From Salinilacihabitans rarus (GTDB taxonomy: Archaea; Halobacteriota; Halobacteria; Halobacteriales; Natrialbaceae), in assembly GCF_024296665.1 (NCBI RefSeq), contig NZ_CP100762.1, forward strand, positions 2,170,001 through 2,234,000: a DNA stretch of 64,000 nucleotides. The letters run 5' to 3'. The position numbers and the translations under genes are program-made. Positions 31,943 to 39,752 of this stretch are shown here, piece by piece (the stretch's first letter is position 1; each line of letters starts with the position of its first letter). The notes under the pieces were generated by a model that made no database searches, had not been told where the DNA came from, and was given only the letters and a program-made list of their open reading frames with translations.

Positions 31943-32233
31943 GTGCTGGATCGGTGTCGTGGCGGTCGGCGTCGGCGCCGACCCGGACCACGCGTTACCG
32001 GGTACGGGCGCCGAGGGGTTGAGTCCACGAGTCCGGACGCGGTGGACGGGGGCGTCGGGGAGAACGGGCGAGCGACGACGGCCGCGATGGGCGGCGCGAC
32101 GGGCGTCGAGGGGTGGCTACCGCGGGGGTCAGTGCCGAGCCGCCGGCTCGAAAGCGGTCGGACGGCGGTCCGCGAACGGCAGAAGGAGGACGCGACGAGG
32201 GGCCGGTCGGGCGCGGTCGGAAGGCGGCCGCGC
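31943..32233. other. Gap at the right edge of the viral block
   Basis: I see no convincing gene here. The sequence is very GC-rich and its frames are Arg/Gly/Pro-rich. It contains no copy of the tRNA-Val end repeat. The border between viral and chromosomal DNA must lie in or near this stretch. Confidence 0.5.
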
Positions 32234-32671
32234 TCACTGCTTGAGGCGGGCGCGGATCTGTCGGATGAGGCTGTCCTCGGACTCGGCCTGCAGGGCGGCC
32301 CGCAGCGTCGAGTTCTCGGGTTCGTCTTTCACGACGAGCCGGAGGTAGGGTTCTAGCTGGTCGAAGTTCTCCGAGAGGACGACGGAGTGGTTGTCCGCGT
32401 CGTGGTCGACGACGCCCGCGTCCGCGAGTTTCGGGACGTGACACTGGACCGACGAGACGTACACGCTCTTGTACTCGTTCTTGGCCACGTCCTCCGGCGG
32501 GACGTCGTGTTCCCACCCCGCGACGGTTTCGGCGAGCCGCGAGAGTTCGATCGGCCCGTCGCGGCCGCGAAGCGCGTAGAGCAGGTAGCGCCGGCGGCGG
32601 TTCGCCAGCAACTCGAGGATCGTGTCAGCGGTCAGTTCCCGCCCCTCCTGACTCGTGGTAAGCGTCTCCAT
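32234..32671 (-). CDS. Winged-helix protein (DUF7344-like)
   Basis: The 145-residue protein starts METLTTSQEGRELTADTILE and contains the pattern LLANRRRRYLLYALRGRDGP followed by LSRLAETVAGWEHDVPPEDV and VQCHVPKLADAGVVDHDADN. This is the haloarchaeal DUF7344 winged helix, seen in many putative transcription regulators. The last 40 residues form an extra helical part. The frame is open upstream, but the ATG at 32671 matches the family start. Its neighbour, a viral block, raises the chance of a role in its control; that is conjecture. Confidence 0.8.
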   Translation of the reverse strand: METLTTSQEGRELTADTILELLANRRRRYLLYALRGRDGPIELSRLAETVAGWEHDVPPEDVAKNEYKSVYVSSVQCHVPKLADAGVVDHDADNHSVVLSENFDQLEPYLRLVVKDEPENSTLRAALQAESEDSLIRQIRARLKQ

Positions 32672-32871
32672 AACACGGAATTCGCCGCCGACGCGGAAAA
32701 GGGTGTCTTGAAAATCTACGATTCCGACAGCACGCCGCGTCCGACTCTCGGCGGCGAGTATGCACCTCGTTACCGTCGAGTAAGTGGACGTGACGACCCG
32801 GGGGGGACCGGACCCGCCTCGCGGCTCGCATTCGAAATCCTTTTTTGTACCATCGCCGGAGGTAGAGGTGG

Positions 32872-32945
32872 GCCGCCTTAGCTCAGACTGGGAGAGCACT
32901 CGACTGAAGATCGAGCTGTCCCCGGTTCAAATCCGGGAGGCGGCA
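32872..32945 (+). tRNA. tRNA-Phe (GAA anticodon)
   Basis: GCCGCCT pairs with AGGCGGC. The anticodon stem CTCGA/TCGAG encloses CTGAAGA, giving anticodon GAA. The T arm is CCCGGTTCAAATCCGGG. The discriminator is A; CCA is not encoded. A T-rich stretch (TTTTTTGTAC) about 25-30 nt upstream is a plausible promoter. Confidence 0.97.
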
Positions 32946-32951
32946 TTTCTA

Positions 32952-32973
32952 CTGCGAGCAACTCCGCGAGCAG
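32952..32973 (+). other. Hairpin after tRNA-Phe
   Basis: CTGC/GCAG encloses GAGCAACTCCGCGA, a loop related to those after tRNA-Val and tRNA-Pro. It is followed by GGCGGATTCGAATCGGGA at about 32987-33004, a T-arm-like sequence also present after the other two tRNAs. The stem is shorter than the others. Confidence 0.4.
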
Positions 32974-33061
32974 CAAAACCCATCCGGGCGGATTCGAATC
33001 GGGACGGACTGCTCCCAGCCGAAACGGAGAGCGTGCTTCGGCGTCTGCTTCCAACCGTGGA

Positions 33062-33796
33062 TCAGAGCCACTCACTGACGGTATCGCCGCTGATGACTTC
33101 CGGGATGACGACCTCGTCAGCGCCGGCGCGCCGGGCGACGGACTCGTACATCTCGTCGCCGACGCGGACGATCACCTGCAGGTTCGGCGAGAGCTGACTC
33201 GCCGTGATGGCGATCTGGATGTTCGCGTTCGAGTCGTCGATGGCTCCGACGAGAGCCGCCGCCCTCGCGACGTTGGCTCGCTCGAGGACGTCCTCGCGGC
33301 GGGCGTCGCCCCGGACGGCGAGCGTCGCGTCACCGATGCGGTCGAATTCGGCCTGGTCGAGTTCGATCACCAGGACGTCGTGGCCGTCGTCGCGCAGTTG
33401 CGCGGCGAGGGTGCGCCCGAAGATTCCGTACCCGCAGATGATGACGTGGTCCGATAGGTCTTCGATCCGTCGTTCCGTTTGCATGTGCTTGAGTTCCTCC
33501 GTAATCTGACCGCCGAAGGCCGCCGACAGGACCGTCTCGCCGATCCACAGGCTCGAGAGGATGATCCCGATCCGCACCGCGACCGCGAAGGCTTTCGTCG
33601 CCCGCTCGGGACCGGCGTGGTCCTGGAAGTGCAACTCGATGCTCGTCAGATCGACCAGCCAAAACGTCGCCTCCACCAGCCCGACCCCCGCGAGCAGCAC
33701 GTACCCGACGATCCCGACCGTGGTGACGGTCACGAGGGCGAAGAGAGGTCTCACGGCGCGGCCCAGAATCGGTCGGTTCGTCAGCGGGGTGACCAT
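33062..33796 (-). CDS. Ion-channel-like membrane protein with TrkA-N (RCK) domain
   Basis: The 244-residue protein has two membrane helices (about 13-36 and 72-90), a connecting pore-like loop and a C-terminal RCK/TrkA-N Rossmann domain (HVIICGYGIFGRTLAAQLRD, then VLVIELDQAEFDRIGDATLAVRGDARRED). The architecture is that of small K+ channels such as MthK. The expected filter T-V-G-Y-G-D is absent; the loop reads LTSIELHFQD. The protein may therefore conduct differently or be a sensor. The start at 33796 is chosen over one 66 nt upstream. It is transcribed alone. Confidence 0.82.
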   Translation of the reverse strand: MVTPLTNRPILGRAVRPLFALVTVTTVGIVGYVLLAGVGLVEATFWLVDLTSIELHFQDHAGPERATKAFAVAVRIGIILSSLWIGETVLSAAFGGQITEELKHMQTERRIEDLSDHVIICGYGIFGRTLAAQLRDDGHDVLVIELDQAEFDRIGDATLAVRGDARREDVLERANVARAAALVGAIDDSNANIQIAITASQLSPNLQVIVRVGDEMYESVARRAGADEVVIPEVISGDTVSEWL

Positions 33797-34033
33797 GCCT
33801 CGGCTCGTGGTCGCTTGGCACGTGAGCGACAAAAGCCCCCGACCGAACTGGTGAGGGGCCACGTGGCCGGACAGTCGAGTTACGCACGCCGTCCCGGAGC
33901 CCGCGTCGGTGACGAACGTGTAGGTGTTCCGTGGCGCAGTCGCTCGGTCGAACGTTCCGACCGGTGGGCGTAGCGAACCGCCAGAGAGCCTCGTTCGGCG
34001 ATCACGGCGGCGGATCAGTCCGGACCGACGGCA

Positions 34034-34043
34034 GATTAATGAT
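34034..34043 (+). promoter_or_regulatory. TATA region of the polyamine-type ABC operon
   Basis: GATTAATGAT lies 23-32 nt before the ATG at 34066. A leaderless transcript from here would start near that ATG, which supports it over two in-frame ATGs at 34039 and 34042 that fall inside the TATA region. Confidence 0.45.
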
Positions 34044-34065
34044 GGAGAATAGGGAACACACCCGC

Positions 34066-35115
34066 ATGAGTACGGGCGAAACGCTGGTCGAACTCGACGG
34101 CATCACCAAGCGGTTCGACGACGTGACCGCCGTCGACGACGTCGACTTCTCCGTGCGCCGGGGGGAGTTTTTCACTCTCGTGGGGCCCTCCGGGAGCGGG
34201 AAGACGACGACCCTGCGGATGATAAGTGGATTCGAGCGGCCGACCCGCGGCGAGATCCGTATCGGCGGCAGGCCGATGTCGGCGGTCCCACCGGAAGCGC
34301 GGGACACCAACCAGGTGTTCCAGCGGTTGTCCCTGTTTCCGCACATGACCGTCGGCGAGAACGTCGGGTACGGACTGAAGAAAGACGGCGTGCCCGCCGA
34401 GGAGCGCGCCGAGCGCGTCTCGGAGTTCCTGGGGCTGGTCGATCTCGAGGGGTTCGAGGACCGCGACCCCGGCGAACTCTCCGGCGGCCAGCAACAGCGG
34501 GTCGCGCTGGCGCGGGCGCTCATCAACGAGCCGTCCGTGCTCTTGCTCGACGAGCCGCTGTCGAGTCTCGACCGCAAACTCCGCAAACGAATGCAGGTCG
34601 AACTGCGGCGCATCCACGAGCGGACCCAGGGATCGTTCTTCTACGTCACCCACGATCAGGAGGTGGCGATGACGCTCAGCGACCGCATCGCGGTGATGAA
34701 CGAGGGCCGCATCGAGCAGATCGGCCCGCCGGAGGCGATCTACCGCGACCCGGCGACGGAGTTCGTCGCGGAGTTCATCGGGGACACCAACCTGTTCGAC
34801 GGAGAGGTCCGCGAGGTCGACGGCCGGAAAGTCGTCGAGGTCGGCGGCCCGGACGGCTTCACGGTGCCCGCAGACGGCCACTCCGGATCCGTGACCGTCT
34901 CCGTCCGCCCGGAGGATTTCGAAATCACACCGGACGGCGCCCTGCGGGGCACCGTCGCCGAGCGATACTTCCAGGGCGACCAGACGAACTACGTCGTCGA
35001 TCCGAACGCGAACGTCGACGAGTTGCAGGTCGTCGTTCAGGGCCGACAGACGTCCGTCGAAACCGGGGAGGAGACGGGCGTCGACGTTCTCGAAGGAGCG
35101 CCAGTGGTGTTCTGA
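34066..35115 (+). CDS. ABC transporter ATP-binding protein, PotA type
   Basis: The 349-residue ATPase has Walker A GPSGSGKTT, a Q-loop NQVFQRLSLFPHMT, the signature LSGGQQQR, Walker B LLLDEPLSSLD and the H-loop THDQ. A C-terminal OB-like regulatory domain (about 245-349, with VSVRPEDFEI) is typical of PotA/MalK ATPases. It energises the importer coded by the next three genes. Substrates of this family include spermidine/putrescine and other small organics; the substrate here is not proven. The 150-nt gap after it contains a separate promoter for the binding protein. Confidence 0.92.
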   Translation: MSTGETLVELDGITKRFDDVTAVDDVDFSVRRGEFFTLVGPSGSGKTTTLRMISGFERPTRGEIRIGGRPMSAVPPEARDTNQVFQRLSLFPHMTVGENVGYGLKKDGVPAEERAERVSEFLGLVDLEGFEDRDPGELSGGQQQRVALARALINEPSVLLLDEPLSSLDRKLRKRMQVELRRIHERTQGSFFYVTHDQEVAMTLSDRIAVMNEGRIEQIGPPEAIYRDPATEFVAEFIGDTNLFDGEVREVDGRKVVEVGGPDGFTVPADGHSGSVTVSVRPEDFEITPDGALRGTVAERYFQGDQTNYVVDPNANVDELQVVVQGRQTSVETGEETGVDVLEGAPVVF

Positions 35116-35233
35116 GCGGTCGCGACGACGTCGCTCGACGCTTCGCGCGGCGTCGCCCCACACGGTGGGACGTCGCCGAGCCAACGTATCGACGACGTGG
35201 ATCTCACTTCGCGACGACACGGGTCTGGAATAG

Positions 35234-35246
35234 TTTTTAATATTTT
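35234..35246 (+). promoter_or_regulatory. TATA box of the binding-protein gene
   Basis: TTTTTAATATTTT lies 19-31 nt before the ATG at 35265. It is the most AT-rich stretch of the operon region and supports a second, probably stronger, leaderless transcript for the binding protein and permeases. Confidence 0.6.
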
Positions 35247-35264
35247 GCGATGTACGTTCAACCC

Positions 35265-36443
35265 ATGTCAGACCGTGACACGGGGTCGGCTGACGAGAAC
35301 GTCGAGCGGAGCGAGACGACTGGTAGTTCTCGAACGGTAAACAGGCGGTCGTACCTCGCAGCGACAGGGGCCACGTCGATCGCAGCCACGGCGGGCTGTA
35401 TCTCTAACGTCATCGACGGAGGCGGACGAGCGACGATCAACATCATCACCTGGGAGGAGTTCGAGGAGATGGAGGAGAACATCGAGGACACCCTCGACGT
35501 CGACATCGAGATCACGCCGTCGACGTCGTCGACGGAGATGTTCTCCCAGTGGAACTCCGGCCAGAGCGAACAGTTCGACATCGCGGTGCCGAACAACAAT
35601 CTGGTGCCGCGGTTCATGAACGCGGATCTCGTCGCGCCCGTACAGGAGGACGTCGTGAGCAACTTCGACTCGCTGTACGACAAGTTCCAGCAGTTCGTCG
35701 ACGACCAGTTCACCGCCGACGGGGAGGCCTACGGCGTCCCGGTCCGGTTCGGCTGGTACGGGTACGCCTACGACACCCGCGAGGTCCCCGAGCACGAACC
35801 CAGCTACGACATCATGTTCGAGGAGGACTACGTCGACGCGGATCTCGACGGGGAGGTCATCATGTACGACGAGGCCGCCAAGACCGTCCCCGTGGCGGCG
35901 CTGTATCTGGGTTACGAGGACGCGCTGACCGAGAGCGACGTGATGGACTTCTCCGAGGACCAGTTAAACGACATCCGGGACACCCTCACCGAACAGAAGT
36001 CCCGCCTGCAGGGGTACATCTCGTCGGACCCGACGTTCATCCAGGAGTTCCAGCAGGGCAACTTCCTGGTCGGCCACTCCGGCCGCAACGAGGTCGTCGA
36101 GATGTGGACGCAGGGCGACGACTGGGCGGAGTTCGTGGTGCCCCGCGAGGGCGCGATGGCGTGGTACGAGACGGCGGTCGTCTCCGCGGCCTCCGACAAC
36201 AAGGAGACGGCCTGGGAGGTGATCAACGAGTTCATCGCTCCGGAGAACGGCGCCTCGCTCGCGCGTGCGGGCTACTCGCCGTCTTGCAACCCCGACGTCG
36301 CCGACCTGCTCGACGACGACGAGAACGAGCTGTTCGGTTCCATCGAGCCCGATCGGCTGGACGGGATGATTCCGTTCAAGGACATCGCCAGCGACGTCCA
36401 GGACACCTACGAGTCGACCTGGGAGGAGGTCAAGTCCGCGTAG
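35265..36443 (+). CDS. Tat-exported substrate-binding lipoprotein, PotD type
   Basis: The 392-residue protein has a twin-arginine lipoprotein signal, NRRSYLAATGATSIAATAGC, with the Cys near residue 45. The body has the two-lobed PotD pattern: INIITWEEFEE, FDIAVPNNNLVPRF, YGVPVRFGWYGYAYDT, a hinge and ENGASLARAGYSPSCNPDV. It captures the substrate outside the membrane. It is followed directly by both permease genes with no gap (stop then ATG), so they are one operon. The ATG at 35265 is preferred over one at 35250 for its distance to the TATA box. Confidence 0.9.
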   Translation: MSDRDTGSADENVERSETTGSSRTVNRRSYLAATGATSIAATAGCISNVIDGGGRATINIITWEEFEEMEENIEDTLDVDIEITPSTSSTEMFSQWNSGQSEQFDIAVPNNNLVPRFMNADLVAPVQEDVVSNFDSLYDKFQQFVDDQFTADGEAYGVPVRFGWYGYAYDTREVPEHEPSYDIMFEEDYVDADLDGEVIMYDEAAKTVPVAALYLGYEDALTESDVMDFSEDQLNDIRDTLTEQKSRLQGYISSDPTFIQEFQQGNFLVGHSGRNEVVEMWTQGDDWAEFVVPREGAMAWYETAVVSAASDNKETAWEVINEFIAPENGASLARAGYSPSCNPDVADLLDDDENELFGSIEPDRLDGMIPFKDIASDVQDTYESTWEEVKSA

Positions 36444-37373
36444 ATGGCCACACCCGATCGCGACGAGACGACGCGAGCGACCGTCGTCAGGGTGCTGAGC
36501 AGCCCCGGCGGTCGCCTCGGAGTGACCGTCGGGCCGGGCGGGACGTGGATCGTCCTGCTGCTGCTGGCGCCGCTGACGTTCATGGTGGTGGTCAGCTTCC
36601 TGGAGGTCAGTAGCCAGACCTACCAGATCCTGGCCGAGCCGACGCTCGACAACTACCGGGCGCTGTTCGCCGGCCAGGGTCCGATCTGGCAGACGCCGTT
36701 CTTCAAGGCGCTGTGGCTCTCCTACGCCATCGCGACCGTCTCGACGCTGCTGTGTCTGGTCCTGGCGTTTCCACTGGCGTACCTGCTGGCGCGCCGGGGC
36801 GGCCGCGTGTTCAAGGTCGTCATCTTCCTCGTCCTGTTGCCGTTTTTCACGATGTACCTCGTGCGGGCGTACTCGTGGGTGTTGATGTTCGGCCCCGGCG
36901 GGGTCATCAACAGCACGCTGCTGACCATCGGACTCGTCGACGAGCCACTGGAGCTGTTCAACTACGGCATCCTCGCGACCGTCGTCGGGCTGACCCACGC
37001 GTACTTCCCCTACATGTTGCTGACGCTGTACGCCAGCCTCGACGGCCTGGACTTCTCGCTGGTCGAGGCCGCCCGCGACCTCGGGGCGTCCCGCGTCGAG
37101 GTGGTACGCGACCACATCGTTCCCCTGACCGCGCCCGGTATCGTCGGTGGCAGCCTGTTCGTGTTCGTGCCCAGCGTCGGGGCCTTCATCACGCCCCGGT
37201 TCCTCGCGCAGGGGAAACTGCAGATGATCGGCATCCTCATCGAGAATCGGGTGAACGGAACCTACTCCATCGGCTACGCCAGCGCCGCCTCGATGTTCGT
37301 GCTCGTCTCCATCGTCGCGGCGATGGTGCTCGCGTTCCGGTACGTCAGCATCGAGGATCTGGGGGGCGCGTAG
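36444..37373 (+). CDS. ABC transporter permease, PotB type
   Basis: The 309-residue protein has six membrane helices. The EAA loop that contacts the ATPase is visible as EAARDLGASRVEVVRDHIVP (about 209-229), preceded by HAYFPYMLLTLYASLDGLD. The N-terminus is about 30 residues of charged cytosolic sequence. It is one half of the membrane channel of the importer; the second half follows immediately. Confidence 0.92.
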   Translation: MATPDRDETTRATVVRVLSSPGGRLGVTVGPGGTWIVLLLLAPLTFMVVVSFLEVSSQTYQILAEPTLDNYRALFAGQGPIWQTPFFKALWLSYAIATVSTLLCLVLAFPLAYLLARRGGRVFKVVIFLVLLPFFTMYLVRAYSWVLMFGPGGVINSTLLTIGLVDEPLELFNYGILATVVGLTHAYFPYMLLTLYASLDGLDFSLVEAARDLGASRVEVVRDHIVPLTAPGIVGGSLFVFVPSVGAFITPRFLAQGKLQMIGILIENRVNGTYSIGYASAASMFVLVSIVAAMVLAFRYVSIEDLGGA

Positions 37374-38279
37374 ATGGCGACGGACACCGAACCCACCGAG
37401 GCGCCCGGGACGACCGACGGCACCGGGTCCCTCGCCGGTCGGCGGCTACTGGACTATCGGCTCCGCGAACGGCTGCTGTCCGGCACGCTGTACCTCGTCG
37501 CGGCCCTGCTCGTCGCGTTCCTCTGGATACCGCTGGCGATCATGATCTTCCTCTCGTTCGCGGAGAACGCGACCACCATCTTCCCGTTCGAGGGGCTGAC
37601 TCTGGAGAATTACCGGCTCGCAGTCGGGTCGTCGTCGATGTGGTCGTCCCTCCGGGGGAGCATGGTCATCGCCACGACGGCGGCGTCCATCGCGACGGTG
37701 CTGGGCGTGCTCGCGAGTTTCGCCATCACCCGCTACCGGTTCAAGCTTCGCGAGTTGTACCGGACCTTCGGCATCATCCCGATGGTCGTCCCCGGCGTCA
37801 TCCTCGGGGTCGCGCTGCGCATCTACTTCCAGAACCTGCTGGGGATCCTGCCGGGCTTCCTGACGGTGGTGCTTGCACACTCGCTGTACGGGCTTCCGTT
37901 CGTGTTGCTCATCGTCAGCGCCCGGCTGTACACCTTCGACGAGTCCCTGGAGGAGGCCGCCCGCGACCTCGGCGCCGACCCCATCACCACGTTCCGGGAC
38001 GTCACGCTCCCGGTCATCGCGCCGGCGGTGGGCGCGGGCTTCCTGTTCGCGTGGATCCGGTCGTTCGAGGACTACATCCGCGCGCTGTTCCTCACGGGGC
38101 CGAACACGGACGTCCTCACCATCTGGATGTTCAGCCGGATCAGACAGCTCGACGCCCCGGAACTGAACGCCGTCTCGACGCTCGTCGTGTTCGCTATCGC
38201 CCTCGCGCTGGCGGTCGCGATGAGCTACGGCGACGTCTCCGGCTACGTCGCCGGCACCGTCGCCGAGGACGAGGAGTAA
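37374..38279 (+). CDS. ABC transporter permease, PotC type
   Basis: The 301-residue protein has six membrane helices and an EAA loop, EEAARDLGADPITTFRDVTL (about 191-211), after LAHSLYGLPFVLLIV. It starts directly after the stop of the PotB-type gene. It pairs with that protein to form the translocation path. It is the last gene of the operon, and the stop lies 60 nt from the convergent antiporter gene. Confidence 0.92.
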   Translation: MATDTEPTEAPGTTDGTGSLAGRRLLDYRLRERLLSGTLYLVAALLVAFLWIPLAIMIFLSFAENATTIFPFEGLTLENYRLAVGSSSMWSSLRGSMVIATTAASIATVLGVLASFAITRYRFKLRELYRTFGIIPMVVPGVILGVALRIYFQNLLGILPGFLTVVLAHSLYGLPFVLLIVSARLYTFDESLEEAARDLGADPITTFRDVTLPVIAPAVGAGFLFAWIRSFEDYIRALFLTGPNTDVLTIWMFSRIRQLDAPELNAVSTLVVFAIALALAVAMSYGDVSGYVAGTVAEDEE

Positions 38280-38339
38280 CGGGCCGGTCTCCGTCGCTGT
38301 AACTCGCCCGCGCCCGCCCTCGCCTGCATCCGGCCTGCC

Positions 38340-39566
38340 TCACTCCTCCGTCATCACCCCGAGCGCGGCCGCGATCCGTCTCGCAAAGCCCGCCTCGACG
38401 ACGACCGTCACGAGGATGACGAGGAAGACCGTCCCGAGCAGGACGTCCGCGCCCGCGGGATCGGACGGGGGCGTGTCCGTCCGGAGGCGGATGGCAAAGA
38501 GGGTCGCGACCGACGCCGGGATGATCCCCCGGGGGCCGACGAAGCTGACGAACAGCCGTTCGCGGACCGAGAACCCCGTGCCGGTCGTCGAGACGAAGAC
38601 GCTCAGCGGGCGGAGCAGGAGCGCCACCACCGCGACGACCGCGAGGCCGGCGACGCCGAGCGAGCGGAGTTCCGAGAACTCGAGCAGCGCCGCAAGCGAG
38701 ATGAACACGAACGAGAGGACCAGCAGCGTCACGTCTCGCTTGAACTGGAGGATGCTCTCTCGGTGGGGGAGATCGAGGTTCCCGAGGGTGACCCCCGCAG
38801 TCGCCGCGGCCGCGATGCCGGCTTCCGAGAACACCGAGTCCGCGATGGCGAACGCGACGACGGCCGCGGCCAGCACGAGCAACCGGGCCGTCTGCGGCGC
38901 CGCCTCGTCGGGGAGGTCGACCCGGGTGAGGAGGTACCAGACGACGGCCGCGATCGCGAGACCGGTGAGGATCCCCATCCCGAGCCGTTGTACGAACAGG
39001 AGGACGTACCCCCGCGGCGCGAGTTCGCGGGCCGTCATCGCTTTGAAGAGGACGATCGCGAGGATCGCGGCGGTGACGTCGTTGACGATCCCCTCCGTTT
39101 CGAGAGTCGTCGCGACCGCCTCGCGGACGGAGACCACCGCGAGAATCGGCGTGATGACCGTCGGCCCGGTCGCGACCAGCAACGCGGCGACGAGGGACGC
39201 GACGTCCCAGCTCGCGCCGAGCAGGAGCCGAACGGTCAGCGCGGTCCCGACGAACGTAAGCGCCGCGCCGATCGTGACCAGCCGTCCGATCGCCCGCGGC
39301 GCGGTCCGGACGGTCTCGAACTCGAGCCGAAACGATCCCTCGAAGACGATGATTGCGACGCTCACGCCCACGATGGTCGAGAGCGCCGCGCCGAAGGTGT
39401 CGATCGTGACGATGCCGAGGCCCTCGGGGCCGACGGCGACGCCCGCGACGATGAGAAACAGCACGCTGGGGACGCGGTACTTCGCGGCGAGGAACTGGGC
39501 CCCGACGCCGAGGCCGACGATGGCCGCGACGAGCGCCACGAGGTCGAGGTCGACGTGGACGGACAT
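38340..39566 (-). CDS. Cation:proton antiporter, NhaP/CPA1 type
   Basis: The 408-residue protein has about twelve membrane helices. Family landmarks are an N-terminal FLAAKYRVPSVLFLIVAGVA with GPEGLG, the ATGPTVITPIL helix and EGIVNDVTAAILAIVLFK, and a later FVGPRGIIPASVATLFAIRL. These match haloarchaeal NhaP-type exchangers. It exchanges Na+ or K+ for protons, which is important for ion balance in a salt-loving cell. The canonical ND pair is present in the NDVT motif. It is transcribed alone. Confidence 0.9.
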   Translation of the reverse strand: MSVHVDLDLVALVAAIVGLGVGAQFLAAKYRVPSVLFLIVAGVAVGPEGLGIVTIDTFGAALSTIVGVSVAIIVFEGSFRLEFETVRTAPRAIGRLVTIGAALTFVGTALTVRLLLGASWDVASLVAALLVATGPTVITPILAVVSVREAVATTLETEGIVNDVTAAILAIVLFKAMTARELAPRGYVLLFVQRLGMGILTGLAIAAVVWYLLTRVDLPDEAAPQTARLLVLAAAVVAFAIADSVFSEAGIAAAATAGVTLGNLDLPHRESILQFKRDVTLLVLSFVFISLAALLEFSELRSLGVAGLAVVAVVALLLRPLSVFVSTTGTGFSVRERLFVSFVGPRGIIPASVATLFAIRLRTDTPPSDPAGADVLLGTVFLVILVTVVVEAGFARRIAAALGVMTEE

Positions 39567-39752
39567 CGGGTCACCGACCTCGCGGCCGCGGCTCGCGCGG
39601 TTGGACGCGACGCCCGCCGAACGGGACGGGTCGCCGGCGCTGGCTGGACGTCTCGACGATCACGGTGCGTAGTATCACAGCCGCGGTAATAATCCCCGTC
39701 GCGCGTCGGGCCGTCGCCGGGGCGGGGACGCGGCCGACGCCACGCTCCCCGC

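Noticed and set aside
36713-38302. Rightward ORF of 529 codons overlapping both permeases
   Set aside because: Out-of-frame shadow rich in Arg and His; the PotB/PotC frames carry EAA loops and helices.
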